From Streptomyces sannanensis (GTDB lineage: Bacteria; Actinomycetota; Actinomycetes; Streptomycetales; Streptomycetaceae): 64,000 bases of DNA. The stretch is from NCBI RefSeq assembly GCF_039536205.1, contig NZ_BAAAYL010000001.1, forward strand, positions 7,068,001 to 7,132,000, written 5' to 3'. Of this stretch, positions 37,143 to 47,251 are shown one piece after another (position 1 is the first letter of the stretch; the number at the start of each line of letters is the position of its first letter). A model generated the notes under the pieces. The model was not told the DNA's origin. It saw only the letters and a list, made by a program, of their open reading frames with translations, and searched no databases. The position numbers and the translations under genes were made by a program.

Positions 37143-38849
37143 ATGGGGCAGGATCAGCGGGAAATCGCGCAGCCGAGGGAAGCGGTCACCAACAGGCGGA
37201 TCAGCGCGGGCATCAGGATCAGAGGATGGCTGACGACGACTGACCACAAGGTCATCGGCAACCTCTACATGGTTACCGCGTTCGGCTTCTTTCTGCTGGC
37301 TGGTGTACTGGCCATGCTGATGCGCGCGGAACTCGCCCGGCCGGGGCTGCAGGTCGTCAGCGCCTACCAGTACAACCAGCTTTTCACCGTGCACGGCACC
37401 GTCATGATGCTGCTGTTCGCGACACCCATGTTCGCCGGATTCGCGAACGCCGTGATGCCACTCCAGATCGGTGCGCCGGATGTCGCCTTTCCGCGCCTCA
37501 ACGCGCTCACCTACTGGCTTTTCCTCTTCGGCGGCTTGATCGTGGTTTCCGGGTTCGTCGTCCCCGGAGGCGCCGCGTCCTTCGGCTGGTTCGCGTACGC
37601 GCCGCTGAACAGCGCGGTCTTCACACCCGGCGCCGGCGGGGACCTGTGGACCATGGGGCTGGTGCTCTCCGGAGTCAGCACCACGCTGGGAGCGGTGAAT
37701 TTCACCGCCACGATCGTGTGTCTGCGCGCCCCGGGGATGACCATGTTCCGGATGCCGCTCTTCACCTGGAACGTGCTGTTCACCTCCATCCTTGCCCTGC
37801 TGGCGTTCCCGGTGCTGGCTGCCGCGCTGCTGGCCCTGGAGGCCGACCGGAAATTCGGGGCCCATGTCTATGACTCCGCCAACGGCGGGGCGATTCTGTG
37901 GCAGCACATGTTCTGGTTCTTCGGTCACCCGGAGGTCTATATCGTGGCCCTGCCGTTCTTCGGGGTCGTGACCGAGATCATCCCGGTGTTCAGTCGGAAA
38001 CCGCTGTTCGGATATGTCGGAATGGTCGGTGCCACCATCACCATCACCGTCCTCTCGGCGGTGGTGTGGGCTCATCACATGTTCGCCACGGGGGCGGTCC
38101 TGCTGCCGTTCTTCTCCCTCATGTCATTCATCATCGCCGTGCCGACGGGAGTGAAGTTCTTCAACTGGATCGGCACCATGTGGCACGGGAGCATCTCCTT
38201 CGAGACGCCGATGCTCTGGTCGTTGGGATTCCTCGTCACCTTTCTGCTCGGCGGACTCAGCGGAGTGCTGATCGCCTCACCGCCCCTGGACTTCCACCTC
38301 ACCGACTCGTACTTCATCGTGGCTCATCTGCATTACGTCCTCTTCGGGACAGTGGTATTCTCCATGTTCGGTGGTTTCTATTTCTGGTGGCCCAAATGGA
38401 CTGGTCGTATGCTCGACGAACGTCTTGGGCGTATTCACTTCTGGACGCTTTTCGTCGGATTCCAGCTGACGTTTCTGGTCCAGCACTACCTGGGTGAGGC
38501 GGGCATGCCCCGTCGTTACGCCGACTATCTCGCCTCGGACGGGTGGACCACACTGAACACCCTCTCGTCCATCGGATCCTTCCTGCTCGGCCTGTCCACC
38601 CTGCCGTTTCTGCACAATGTCTGGCGCACCATGAGCCGCCCGCCCGACGTCGAGGTCGACGACCCATGGGGCTACGGCCGTTCCCTGGAGTGGGCGACGT
38701 CCTGCCCTCCGCCGCGGCACAACTTCAAGGCCTTGCCGCGCGTGCGCTCCGACTCGCCGGCCTTCGATCTCAACCATCCGGACGTGGCGGAGAGGGCGCC
38801 GATCATCGGTCGTGGCGGCCCGGCAACTCCCGACGAACGAGGGGTGTGA
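37143..38849 (+). CDS. ctaD: Cytochrome c oxidase subunit I
   Basis: 568 residues, about 12 transmembrane helices. The heme and copper ligands are present: His in [25 protein letters not shown] and [11 protein letters not shown]. Catalytic subunit of an aa3-type oxidase that reduces oxygen and pumps protons. ctaC and ctaE are not nearby, and Streptomyces normally has a main ctaCDFE-qcrCAB locus, so this is likely a second ctaD. A ctaF-like gene follows in 3 bases. Confidence 0.95.
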   Translation: MGQDQREIAQPREAVTNRRISAGIRIRGWLTTTDHKVIGNLYMVTAFGFFLLAGVLAMLMRAELARPGLQVVSAYQYNQLFTVHGTVMMLLFATPMFAGFANAVMPLQIGAPDVAFPRLNALTYWLFLFGGLIVVSGFVVPGGAASFGWFAYAPLNSAVFTPGAGGDLWTMGLVLSGVSTTLGAVNFTATIVCLRAPGMTMFRMPLFTWNVLFTSILALLAFPVLAAALLALEADRKFGAHVYDSANGGAILWQHMFWFFGHPEVYIVALPFFGVVTEIIPVFSRKPLFGYVGMVGATITITVLSAVVWAHHMFATGAVLLPFFSLMSFIIAVPTGVKFFNWIGTMWHGSISFETPMLWSLGFLVTFLLGGLSGVLIASPPLDFHLTDSYFIVAHLHYVLFGTVVFSMFGGFYFWWPKWTGRMLDERLGRIHFWTLFVGFQLTFLVQHYLGEAGMPRRYADYLASDGWTTLNTLSSIGSFLLGLSTLPFLHNVWRTMSRPPDVEVDDPWGYGRSLEWATSCPPPRHNFKALPRVRSDSPAFDLNHPDVAERAPIIGRGGPATPDERGV

Positions 38850-38852
38850 CGC

Positions 38853-39239
38853 GTGAGAACAGAAGCCTGGCTCTTTGCCGGAGTGGCATGGTTCTTTCTC
38901 GTGACAGACGTGCTGTACGCCGCGTGGTCCAGGGATCCGGCCGGTACGGCGGCACTGACCGTTGCCTTCCTCATGGCGACGCTGGTCTCGTACTTCTTCG
39001 CGGTGACCTATCGCAGACGGGGCCTGCGGCCCGAAGACCGCAAGAACGGGGAAGTACATGACCGGGCAGGGCCGGTGGACTTCTTCCCCCCGCACAGTGT
39101 CCTTCCTGTATGCACCGCCTTCGGCGCCGCCGTGCTCGCGCTGGGTGTCGTCTTCGGGCTGTGGCTCGCAGTGATCGGCGTCGGCATCGTTGCGGGGGGA
39201 GTGGCCGGAATGGCCTTCGAGTTCCTCGGTCACGACTGA
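38853..39239 (+). CDS. ctaF: Cytochrome c oxidase subunit IV, actinobacterial
   Basis: 128 residues, four transmembrane segments in two pairs separated by a polar loop, ending GMAFEFLGHD, as in actinobacterial subunit IV. The GTG at 38853 comes three bases after ctaD, so they are cotranscribed. The convergent qcrB stop lies 15 bases downstream. Confidence 0.9.
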   Translation: MRTEAWLFAGVAWFFLVTDVLYAAWSRDPAGTAALTVAFLMATLVSYFFAVTYRRRGLRPEDRKNGEVHDRAGPVDFFPPHSVLPVCTAFGAAVLALGVVFGLWLAVIGVGIVAGGVAGMAFEFLGHD

Positions 39240-39253
39240 CCCCGGCCGAGGCG

Positions 39254-40927
39254 TCACTCCTGCCTGTCCCCGGTCGGCTCCGGCCCCGGCGCCGCCCTCG
39301 GCTCCGGCTCCGGTGGCGGCGCGATGCGGGCCTCGATCTCCGCCTGCTGCTCCTCGGTGACGGGCAGCTCCACGCGGTCGCTGTAGTACCAGCTGCTCAG
39401 GGCAGACCTCAGCCGCTGCCGACGGGTGACGGGACCTTCTGCGGGCAGCTCCAGGGGCTGGGGAAGTTCGCGCACGAGGGCGCGGTAGCGGTGCGGCGCG
39501 GGCAGCGGGCGGCGCCCCCCCGAGAGTCCGCCGAAAGGCGTCTGGATCACCAGGCCGCTCTCCTCTCCCTCGGTCAGGAGCCGGCGGTCGTGCGCCTGCA
39601 GGGCGAGGCAGAGCCGCTTGGTGACGGCGAAGGCCAGCACCGGGGCCACGATGAGCGCGATCCTCAGGATCCATGTCAGGGCACCGACCGAGACATGGAA
39701 CGAGAACGCGGTGACGTCATTGCCGCCGGCGAGGAGGAGCACCGCGTAGAACACCACGGCGGCGACGCCCAGCCCCGTACGGGTCGGGCGATTGCGCGGC
39801 CGGTCGCACAGATGGTGTTCACGGCCGTCGCCCGTCACCCACTTCTCGACAAAGGGGTAGAGGAACAGCACCAGGAACACGATCGCCGGCAGGACGACGG
39901 CCGGGAGAAAGACGTTCCACATGATGGTGTGTCCGGCGACATCTGTCTCCCAGGGCGGCATGAGCCGCAGGGCGCCCTCGAGGAATCCGACGTACCAGTC
40001 CGGCTGCGCATCGGTGGAGACCTGGTCGGCTTGATAAGGGCCGTACTTCCATACGGGATTGATCTGTGCGACGGCGCCCAGAAAAGCCAGAACGCCGAAC
40101 ACCATGAGGAAGAAGCCGGTGGACTTCGCGGTGAACTGCGGGAACATCGGCTGGCCCACGACGTTGCGGTTCGTGCGGCCCTGCGCGGCCCATTGAGTGT
40201 GCTTGAGATAGACGACCAGGACGAGGTGTGCGGCGATCAGCGCGACAAGAATTCCGGGGACGAAGAGTACGTGAACGATAAACAGGCGGGGAATGATGGC
40301 ATACCCCGGAAACTCTCCTCCGAAGGCGAACATCTCCAGCTCGGTACCCACGACCGGGATGGACCCGACAATGGTGGCTGCCGTCCGCAGGCCGGTTCCG
40401 GACAGGAGATCGTCGGGTAGGGAGTAGCCGGTGAATCCCTCCAGCAGGGCGAGCAGGAACAGTGTCACCCCGATGACCCAGTTCACCTCCCGCGGCTTGC
40501 GGAACGCGCCGGTGAAGAAGATCCGCAGCATATGGACGGCGATGGCGGAGATGAAGATCAGCGCGGCCCAGTGATGGATCTGGCGGATCAGCAGGCCGCC
40601 GCGCACCGCGAAGCTGATGTTGAGCGTGGATGTGTATGCCTGCGTCATGAGCGCGCCGTTCAGTGGGGTGTACGGGCCGTGGTAGACCGTTTCCACCATT
40701 CCGGGGTCGAAGAACAGCGTCAGGAACGTGCCTGTCAGTAGCAGCACTGCGAAGCTGTACAGCGCGATTTCGCCGAGCAGAAAGGACCAGTGATCCGGGA
40801 AGGCCTTGCGCAGCACCTGCCTGGCGAGTTCCGCGGCGGGCATTCGTCCGTCCAGCGCGCTGAAGCCGTCGACCGCCGCCTGCCCGGCCTGGGCCTTCAG
40901 TCGTTCCCGCCGCTTCCGAAAGAGCAT
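39254..40927 (-). CDS. qcrB: Cytochrome b subunit of bc complex
   Basis: 557 residues. N-terminal cytochrome b with heme b ligands visible in QIHHWAALIFISAIAVHMLR and VLFVPGILVALIAAHLVLVV, plus PDWYVGFLEGALRL. The C-terminal cytoplasmic tail is long and Pro/Glu-rich, as in actinobacterial QcrB. ATG 40927 fits the normal N-terminus. qcrC and qcrA are absent here, so it is probably a paralogue of the main qcrB working with the adjacent ctaD-ctaF. Convergent with ctaF. Confidence 0.93.
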   Translation of the reverse strand: MLFRKRRERLKAQAGQAAVDGFSALDGRMPAAELARQVLRKAFPDHWSFLLGEIALYSFAVLLLTGTFLTLFFDPGMVETVYHGPYTPLNGALMTQAYTSTLNISFAVRGGLLIRQIHHWAALIFISAIAVHMLRIFFTGAFRKPREVNWVIGVTLFLLALLEGFTGYSLPDDLLSGTGLRTAATIVGSIPVVGTELEMFAFGGEFPGYAIIPRLFIVHVLFVPGILVALIAAHLVLVVYLKHTQWAAQGRTNRNVVGQPMFPQFTAKSTGFFLMVFGVLAFLGAVAQINPVWKYGPYQADQVSTDAQPDWYVGFLEGALRLMPPWETDVAGHTIMWNVFLPAVVLPAIVFLVLFLYPFVEKWVTGDGREHHLCDRPRNRPTRTGLGVAAVVFYAVLLLAGGNDVTAFSFHVSVGALTWILRIALIVAPVLAFAVTKRLCLALQAHDRRLLTEGEESGLVIQTPFGGLSGGRRPLPAPHRYRALVRELPQPLELPAEGPVTRRQRLRSALSSWYYSDRVELPVTEEQQAEIEARIAPPPEPEPRAAPGPEPTGDRQE

Positions 40928-41256
40928 GCGCCCGTTCTCCCGTCGACTCCCGTACCGCCGTCTGCGGGCGGCTCGATTCGCCGATATGGGTAACCAGCAG
41001 CTCGCGGAATCAATCAGTGCCGATATGGGCATGGTGCGTCGGCGTTGTTCGATTTCGTCGGCGGTGCGCTCGCCCCGGGCTCGGAGGCAGATCGGTCGGC
41101 GGCGCTCAGAACGCCGCCTGGAGGGCGGGCAGGAGTGTCTTTGCCGACCAGTCGAGAAAATCGTGCTGGGTATCGCCGCCGATCTGTACGAGCGCCACCA
41201 GGTTCTAGCGAGGGAGTACCAGGCTTCAGCCCGGTAGGGAATCGCTTCTCAATACT

Positions 41257-41278
41257 GCTCTGACCAGCAGGTTAGAGC
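41257..41278. repeat. Hairpin upstream of tnpB, possible IS left end
   Basis: GCTCTGACC-AGCA-GGTTAGAGC forms a nine-pair stem with one G-T wobble, 43 bases before the tnpB start. IS200/IS605-type ends carry such imperfect hairpins. The rest of 40928-41320 shows no gene. Confidence 0.4.
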
Positions 41279-41320
41279 GGACGTGCCGTGTTGTCAGACC
41301 CGCCGCATAGGGTGGTCGTC

Positions 41321-42535
41321 GTGCAGCTTCGTTACCAGTTCCGCGTCTACCCGACGCCCGGTCAGCGCATTCGCGCGGCCAGGGTGTTCGGGTGCAGGCG
41401 TGTGGTCTGGAACGACGCGTTGGCCCGGATCAAGCCGGTCAAGGCGTCGAACAAGCTGCTCGGGAATCCGAAGGACCGGCTCGCCCACGGCCCGTACCAG
41501 TTGGTGCCGAAGAGCCCGGACCTGGCCAAGACGCTGATCACCGAGGCGAAGAAGACCCCCGAGCGGGTGTTCCTCATCGATGCGCCGGTCGGCGTACTCC
41601 AGCAGACCCTCCGGGATCTGGACGCGGCGTGGAAGGCGCACGAGGACTCCAAGACCGGCAAGCGGAAGGGACCGAAGGTTGCCCCGCCGAGGTTCAAGTC
41701 CCGCAAGGACAACCGGCAGGCTGCCCGGTTCACCCGCTCCGACCGGTGGTCGATCACCGAGGACGGCAAGCTGAGGTTGCCGAAAATCGGCGGCCTCAAG
41801 GTGAAGTGGACCCGTGATCTGCCGTCCGAACCCAGCTCGGTGACGCTGGTCAAGGACCGTTCCGGCCGGTACTGGGCGAGCTTCGTCGTGGAGACCGACC
41901 CCGCCGCCGACATCCTCCCGCCCACCGACGGCGACCAGGGCATCGACCTGGGCCTGACCCGGTTTGCCGTGCTCGCGGACGGCTCGCACATCGCCTCGCC
42001 GAAGTACCTGCGCCGGGCGGAGAAGAAGCTGAAGAAGCGGCAGCGTGAGCTGTCGCGGAAGAAGAAGGGCAGCAGCAACCGGGACAAGGCCCGGATCAGG
42101 GTCGCCCGCGCACACGCCGCCGTGGCGGATGCGCGCCGCAACTTCCATCACCAGTGGTCTCACAAGCTGACGAGCGAGAACCAAGCCGTCTTCACCGAGA
42201 CCCTGAACGTGTGTGGACTGGCGCGTACCCGACTGGCCAAGAGCGTGCACGACGCGGGCTGGGCACAGTTCGTGATGTTCTGCGAGTACAAGGCGATCCG
42301 GCGCGGACGCTCCTTCGCCAAAGTCGCCCGGGGCTTCCCCAGCTCTCAGATATGTTCCGCCTGCGGACACCGCGACGGACCCAAGCCGCTCGACGTCCGG
42401 CAGTGGACGTGCCCGAACTGCGGCACCCGGCACGACCGGGACTTCAACGCGGGCAAGAACGTCCGATACGAAGGCCGCCGCATCCTCGCGGCGGCAGCAC
42501 CATCCACCCCAGGACCTGGGGCCCGACGCCGGTAA
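41321..42535 (+). CDS. tnpB: TnpB, RNA-guided nuclease of IS200/IS605 type
   Basis: About 404 residues from the GTG at 41321. The RuvC-like residues are all present: Asp in GIDLGLTRFAV, Glu in FTETLNVCGL and Asp in RHDRDFNAGKN. Between the last two lies the zinc finger CSACGH and CPNCGTR. TnpB uses a guide RNA from the element's right end to cut at the donor site. No tnpA transposase is adjacent, so this is a solo (IS1341-like) copy. It looks intact and could be active. Confidence 0.9.
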   Translation: MQLRYQFRVYPTPGQRIRAARVFGCRRVVWNDALARIKPVKASNKLLGNPKDRLAHGPYQLVPKSPDLAKTLITEAKKTPERVFLIDAPVGVLQQTLRDLDAAWKAHEDSKTGKRKGPKVAPPRFKSRKDNRQAARFTRSDRWSITEDGKLRLPKIGGLKVKWTRDLPSEPSSVTLVKDRSGRYWASFVVETDPAADILPPTDGDQGIDLGLTRFAVLADGSHIASPKYLRRAEKKLKKRQRELSRKKKGSSNRDKARIRVARAHAAVADARRNFHHQWSHKLTSENQAVFTETLNVCGLARTRLAKSVHDAGWAQFVMFCEYKAIRRGRSFAKVARGFPSSQICSACGHRDGPKPLDVRQWTCPNCGTRHDRDFNAGKNVRYEGRRILAAAAPSTPGPGARRR

Positions 42536-42579
42536 CGGCGGCGGTAAACGCCTGCGGAGCGCACGTAAGACCAGGCAGC

Positions 42580-42617
42580 GCGTGATGCCGAGTTCTGGCC
42601 GCAGCATGTCGGCACGC
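42580..42617 (+). ncRNA. Hairpin after tnpB, possible end of guide RNA
   Basis: GCGT then GCCGA pair with TCGGC then ACGC across a 17-base loop, with a two- to three-base bulge, 45 bases beyond the tnpB stop. TnpB guide RNAs span the gene's 3' end and the element's right end, so this hairpin may belong to it. No guide boundary can be fixed from this sequence alone. Confidence 0.25.
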
Positions 42618-42669
42618 TCAACGGTGTCACCGCCCTCGAGAGAGCCTGGCCGGGCGGGGCTGACGCGGT

Positions 42670-42697
42670 GTGCTCCCGGCGACCTCGCCGGGAGCAC
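42670..42697 (-). terminator. Hairpin terminator
   Basis: Perfect 11-base stem GTGCTCCCGGC/GCCGGGAGCAC with a 6-base loop, 14 bases beyond the phosphoesterase stop and between the convergent tnpB and phosphoesterase genes. Confidence 0.8.
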
Positions 42698-42710
42698 ACG
42701 GACGATCCGA

Positions 42711-44618
42711 TCAGGCCGTCATGAAGGCGCCGACGGGCAGGGCCCGGTCGACGATGCGGACGTCGCCGACGAAGGCGTGCAGGACCTGGTCGAGCTTGCC
42801 GCCGTACTCGTAGCCGCCGAGCAGCCAGGGCATGCCGAGAGTGGTGATGCCGTTCGCCACCGTGGAGGGGTTGCGTACCACCGGGCAGCCGTCGACGTAC
42901 ATAGTGGTGTGGCGGCCGTCGTTGACCACGGCCACGTGCCACCACCTGTCGAGCGGGAGTTCGTGGCCCCAGTTGGTGACCGAGTCGTCCCGGTTCAGCG
43001 GGTACATCGCCCACTGCAGCTCCCGGCCACCGGAGAGGCTGAGCGTGGCCACCGGCTCCTCGGGGTCGCCGCCGGTCTTCTTCGCCTCGCCGCTCATGCC
43101 CCACCGGCTGAGCAGGGCGGCCCAGGCGTTGTTGCGGCTGTTCCAGTCGGCGGGCAGCTTGAAGAACGCCTCGATGGTGTAGCCGGAGGCGAAGGTGGCC
43201 TGGTTCAGCGGAGCCTGCGGGACCGTCTGCAGGTAGGCGCCCTGCAGCGGGTTCTGGTGCCCGGTGAAGAAGATGCTGCCGTGCCCCGGCTGGTCGGGGT
43301 GGAACTCGGCGGACCAGGTGAGAGCGTCGGCAGGGCTCCCCGGGACCGTCGCCTTGACCAGGTCGTTTCCATGGCCGCTCAGATCGGTGACCCGCTCGGA
43401 GTCGGACAGCGGTGAGCCGTCCTGCTGGGCGCTGTCGAAGCGCCAGTACGCCACCGTGCCGGGGATCAGCATCCGACTCGCCGGGCGCGCCGCGCGCGCC
43501 GGCACGGGCGCGAAGCCGGAGAACCGCTGTTCGAAGTCGATCGGGACGGAGAAACGGTCCTGGTCGCCGGTGAGTTCGATCTCCTGGCGCTCCAGGGCGT
43601 TGAGCCGGCTACCGGCCTGACCCATGACCCACGGAGAGATGGTCTCGACATCGATGGTGTTCCGAGCCAGGTCGAACCGGTAGAGCCGGATCATGGCGGC
43701 GCCGCCGTAGTAGCGGTTCTGGTAGTTGGTGATGTGGAGGTGGACGTCGTTGCCGACGTCGTTCCGTCGGGTCGTCCGCCCTGCGGGCCAGTAGTGCCCG
43801 TTCAGGGTGAGGAAGATCTGATCGTTGCCCGCGATCAGTTTGTCCCACAGCTGTCGGCCGTAGCCGGAGAGCTGGGCCTCGTCACCGGGTTTGTTCGCGT
43901 AGACGAGTTCATGCGTCGTCAGGATGACCGGAGTCCCGGGATGCTGCGCGATCACGTTCTGCGCCCAGGCGAAGCCGGCCGCGGAGAGCCGCCAGTCCAG
44001 GGCGAGCACCAGCCACTCCCGGCCGGCGGCCCGGAACAGGTGGTAGGTGTTGTAGCCGTCGGGGCTGGCGCCGCCGAAGGTACGTGCCTTGCGGAAGCGC
44101 TGGGGGCCGAAGGCGTCCCGGTACGGAGTGTTGCCACGCTGGTCGTTGCCGCCCGAGCCGACGTCGTGGTTGCCCGCGAGCACGCTGTAGCCCACGTCAC
44201 TGTGGTCCAGCAGCTCGAAGGCCTTGCTGATCGCGTCGAACTCGTTCTTCTGGCCGTTCTGGGTGAGGTCGCCGAGGTGCGACATGAAGACGATGTTCTC
44301 GTCCGCGGAGTTGTCGAGGATGTAGCGGAAGGACGCCTCGATCGGCTCGGGGTGGATGCTCTGACCGTCGAAGAGGTACTGGGTGTCGGGCATCACCACC
44401 AGCGTGAACCGGGGGCTGTCGGGATCGGGCCGTCCACGACCGGGCTCCGCGCTCCGGGCTTCGGCGCCGGGCGGCAGCAAGGGAGCCGCGGCGGCGGTCG
44501 GCGTCCCGATCACGCCGGCGGCCACGGCTCCGGCGCCCACCAGCCCTGCGTTGCGCAGAAGCGATCGGCGGCTGGTGCCCAGTTGTGGGCCGTCAGGCTT
44601 GTGGTGCGGGCTGCACAT
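42711..44618 (-). CDS. Secreted metallophosphoesterase with LamG-like domain
   Basis: 635 residues. A Tat signal (TSRRSLLRNAGLVGAGAVAA) implies export in folded form. The calcineurin-like phosphoesterase domain follows at about 70-330: MPDTQ, HLGDLTQNG, AGNHDVG and TLNGHYWP carry the usual metal Asp/His/Asn ligands. A concanavalin/LamG-type beta-sandwich is at about 410-625. GGAGA lies before ATG 44618. Substrate unknown; the LamG domain may bind a polysaccharide or cell-wall target. Confidence 0.88.
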   Translation of the reverse strand: MCSPHHKPDGPQLGTSRRSLLRNAGLVGAGAVAAGVIGTPTAAAAPLLPPGAEARSAEPGRGRPDPDSPRFTLVVMPDTQYLFDGQSIHPEPIEASFRYILDNSADENIVFMSHLGDLTQNGQKNEFDAISKAFELLDHSDVGYSVLAGNHDVGSGGNDQRGNTPYRDAFGPQRFRKARTFGGASPDGYNTYHLFRAAGREWLVLALDWRLSAAGFAWAQNVIAQHPGTPVILTTHELVYANKPGDEAQLSGYGRQLWDKLIAGNDQIFLTLNGHYWPAGRTTRRNDVGNDVHLHITNYQNRYYGGAAMIRLYRFDLARNTIDVETISPWVMGQAGSRLNALERQEIELTGDQDRFSVPIDFEQRFSGFAPVPARAARPASRMLIPGTVAYWRFDSAQQDGSPLSDSERVTDLSGHGNDLVKATVPGSPADALTWSAEFHPDQPGHGSIFFTGHQNPLQGAYLQTVPQAPLNQATFASGYTIEAFFKLPADWNSRNNAWAALLSRWGMSGEAKKTGGDPEEPVATLSLSGGRELQWAMYPLNRDDSVTNWGHELPLDRWWHVAVVNDGRHTTMYVDGCPVVRNPSTVANGITTLGMPWLLGGYEYGGKLDQVLHAFVGDVRIVDRALPVGAFMTA

Positions 44619-44941
44619 GTACGTCTCCGTATCTCCGGGATGAGCACGCACACCGTAGGTTTCGTGCACGGAGTAAACGGGAGTGGTTGCGTCGACGTCT
44701 GCGGAAGATCACATGAACAGCAGCGCGGGAAGCCGACGAATGGTGTGATTGGGCCGGTCGCGGTCGAGAGGTGCCTTGGGAATCCCGGTCGCGGCCTTTA
44801 CGCCGAAGGGCTCGAGTACGGCTGCCGGAGGACTGGCTGCGACCAGCCGGTTCTTGGTGACCCGCAGGCAGCGCGCGGCGTCGCTTGTCGTCACCGCGGC
44901 TGCCACGCTGAACCCGTTGACGGTATGCGAGGGAGGCAATC
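44619..44941. other. Intergenic, divergent promoter region
   Basis: 323 bases between the divergent phosphoesterase and PPK2 genes. No gene or clear repeat is seen. Confidence 0.4.
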
Positions 44942-45823
44942 GTGGTGCCTGGCAAGAATCGGACGAAAGGCGGCACGCCGAAGGCCGGGGACGGCCCCGG
45001 CCGCCTGTCCTCGGCTGCGTACGAGAAAGAGCTGTTGCGTCTCCAGATCGAGCTGGTCAAGCTCCAGGAGTGGGTACGGGCCACAGGCGAGCGGCTCGTG
45101 GTCCTCTTCGAGGGCCGCGACGCGGCCGGCAAGGGCGGCACGATCAAACGGGTCACCGAGCACCTCAACCCGCGCATCGCCCGCATCGTCGCCCTGCCGG
45201 TGCCGACCGAGCGCGAGCGCACCCAGTGGTACTTCCAGCGCTACGCCGAGCAGCTCCCGGCCGGGGGAGAGATCGTGCTGTTCGACCGCAGCTGGTACAA
45301 CCGGGCCGGCGTCGAGCACGTCATGGGCTTCTGCACCCCGGATGAATACCGGCGCTTTCTTCATCAATGTCCCATCTTCGAGCGGATGCTCACCGAGGAC
45401 GGGATCCTGCTGCGCAAGTACTGGTTCTCGGTGAGTGACGCCGAGCAGGAGCGCCGGTTCCGCAAGCGGCTCAGCGACCCGACACGGCGCTGGAAGCTCT
45501 CCGCGATGGACGTGGAGTCCTTCACCCGCTGGGAGGCGTACTCCCGGGCGAAGGACGAGATGTTCGTGCACACCGACATCACCGAGGCGCCCTGGTACGT
45601 CGTGGAGAGCGACGACAAGCGCGCAGCGCGCATCAACATGATCGCCCACCTGCTGTCGACCGTCCCGTACGGCCAGGTCGAGCCACCGCTGGTGCAGCTG
45701 CCGCCGCGGCCTTCGTCGACGGGATACCAGCGGCCCCCCAGGGACCTCCAGTCGTACGTGCCCGACTATGCGGCCACGCTGCTGGACCGGTCCCCGCCCG
45801 GTGCGGCACACCCTCAAGGGTGA
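44942..45823 (+). CDS. ppk2: Polyphosphate kinase 2
   Basis: 293 residues. Walker A is in FEGRDAAGKGGTIKR, and Walker B with the lid region is FDRSWYNRAGVEHVMGF, diagnostic of PPK2. Uses polyphosphate to phosphorylate nucleotides, or the reverse. The one-domain length fits class I. GGGAGGC precedes tandem GTG codons at 44942 and 44945; either may start. It converges with the alcohol dehydrogenase gene with only nine bases between stops. Confidence 0.93.
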   Translation: MVPGKNRTKGGTPKAGDGPGRLSSAAYEKELLRLQIELVKLQEWVRATGERLVVLFEGRDAAGKGGTIKRVTEHLNPRIARIVALPVPTERERTQWYFQRYAEQLPAGGEIVLFDRSWYNRAGVEHVMGFCTPDEYRRFLHQCPIFERMLTEDGILLRKYWFSVSDAEQERRFRKRLSDPTRRWKLSAMDVESFTRWEAYSRAKDEMFVHTDITEAPWYVVESDDKRAARINMIAHLLSTVPYGQVEPPLVQLPPRPSSTGYQRPPRDLQSYVPDYAATLLDRSPPGAAHPQG

Positions 45824-45832
45824 GGGGAAATG

Positions 45833-46855
45833 TCAGCGGGTGGTGAGCACCATCCGGAAGCGGGCCGCGCCGGAGAGCATCCGCTGGTACGCCTCTGCGG
45901 CCTGGCCCAGCGGCACAGTCTCGGTCATCGGGCGGATCCCGTGGAGGGCGCTGAACGCCAAGGTGTCCTGGATGTCCTGCGCGGTGCCGGACGGGTGGCC
46001 GCGGATGATCTTACCGGCCATGAGGAGCTGGACCGGGCTGATTCCCAGTGGTTCGGTGTCCGCGCCGATGACCACCAGCTCGCCGCGGTGGGACAGCCCG
46101 TCCACGGTCGCCGTGATGGCATGGGAGTTGGCCGCGGTGGCCAGGACGACCCGTGCGCCGCCGAGGGACTGCAGCGCGTCTGCGACAGGGGTGGCGGTAG
46201 TGCTGTCGATGTAGTGGTGCGCGCCGAGTTGCTTGGCGAAGTCGGCTTTGTCGGCTCCGCGGGCGATGGCCACGGTTTCGAAGCCCATGGCGACCGCGTA
46301 TCTCACCCCCAGGTGGCCCAGGCCACCGATGCCGAGGACGGCGACCAGGTCGCCCGGCTGCGCTGAGCTGCGCCGCAGTCCGTTGTACGTGGTCACGCCG
46401 GCGCAGGCGATGGGTGCCGCATCGGTCGGTGCCAGCGAGTCGGGAATCCGGGCCAGGGCGTCTGTCGGCACGACCACTGTCTCGGCGAAACCGCCGTCGT
46501 ACGCCCATCCCGGAACCTTGAGGTTCGGGCACACGATGAAGTCGCCCTGTCTGCACGGCGTGCAGTGGTGGCAGCTTCCGCCGAACCAGCCGATCGCCAC
46601 CCGGTCGCCCAACCGCCAGTCGCTGTGTGTCCCCTCGCCGAGTTCCTCGATGCGTCCGGCGATCTCATGCCCGGGTACCAGCGGAAACCGGACGCCCGGC
46701 AGCATGGCGTCCACGAACAGGGCGTCGCTGTGGCAGATTCCGCATGCGTCCACAGCGACCCGTACATGGCCGGGACCCGGCTGTGGTACCTCACGCTCGA
46801 CGATCTCGAACGGCCCGCCTGTGGCGGCCACCTGCGCGACTCGATAGCTGCTCAT
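45833..46855 (-). CDS. Zinc-dependent alcohol dehydrogenase
   Basis: 340 residues, medium-chain dehydrogenase/reductase. Catalytic zinc ligands are in DACGICHSDA and VPGHEIAG; the structural zinc cysteines are in FGGSCHHCTPCRQGDFIVC. The NAD(P) site is VLGIGGLGHLGVRYA. Oxidises an alcohol or reduces an aldehyde in the cytoplasm; substrate unknown. GGGAGAG lies before ATG 46855. Confidence 0.92.
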   Translation of the reverse strand: MSSYRVAQVAATGGPFEIVEREVPQPGPGHVRVAVDACGICHSDALFVDAMLPGVRFPLVPGHEIAGRIEELGEGTHSDWRLGDRVAIGWFGGSCHHCTPCRQGDFIVCPNLKVPGWAYDGGFAETVVVPTDALARIPDSLAPTDAAPIACAGVTTYNGLRRSSAQPGDLVAVLGIGGLGHLGVRYAVAMGFETVAIARGADKADFAKQLGAHHYIDSTTATPVADALQSLGGARVVLATAANSHAITATVDGLSHRGELVVIGADTEPLGISPVQLLMAGKIIRGHPSGTAQDIQDTLAFSALHGIRPMTETVPLGQAAEAYQRMLSGAARFRMVLTTR

Positions 46856-47251
46856 CCAGATCTCTCCCGTGTGCCGGCCTCGGCCTGTCGACGACCAGCA
46901 GATCAGCTCCGGCCGGATCGCGCGCGCCGAAACGGGCTCGGGCCCCCGCAACGTGCACGAGCGCGGCCGCACGACCTGGGGTTGGCCTACGCTCGTCCCT
47001 GTGCGACCCACTGCGGCGGTTGTCACGCGCACTGGTAGTGAGCTTCTGCCATGCGCGCCGGACGTGTCCGGGAGATCCTGGCCGGGGAACAGGTGGGCCA
47101 CACGGAGTCGGATCGGCATGGTCCACCGAGTGGGCCGGTATCACGTCGGCATGGTGGTCCTGGCTGCCCGAGCCGACGCATGGCGTCGCAGGACTGGTCC
47201 GCGCGGAGCCCCCGGCCGAGTACGGGTCCCGTATGACGAAAGGACGTACCC
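46856..47251. other. Intergenic, nothing recognised
   Basis: 396 bases between divergent genes. Frames in it have no recognisable domain. It should hold the promoters of the dehydrogenase and the FMN reductase. Confidence 0.35.
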
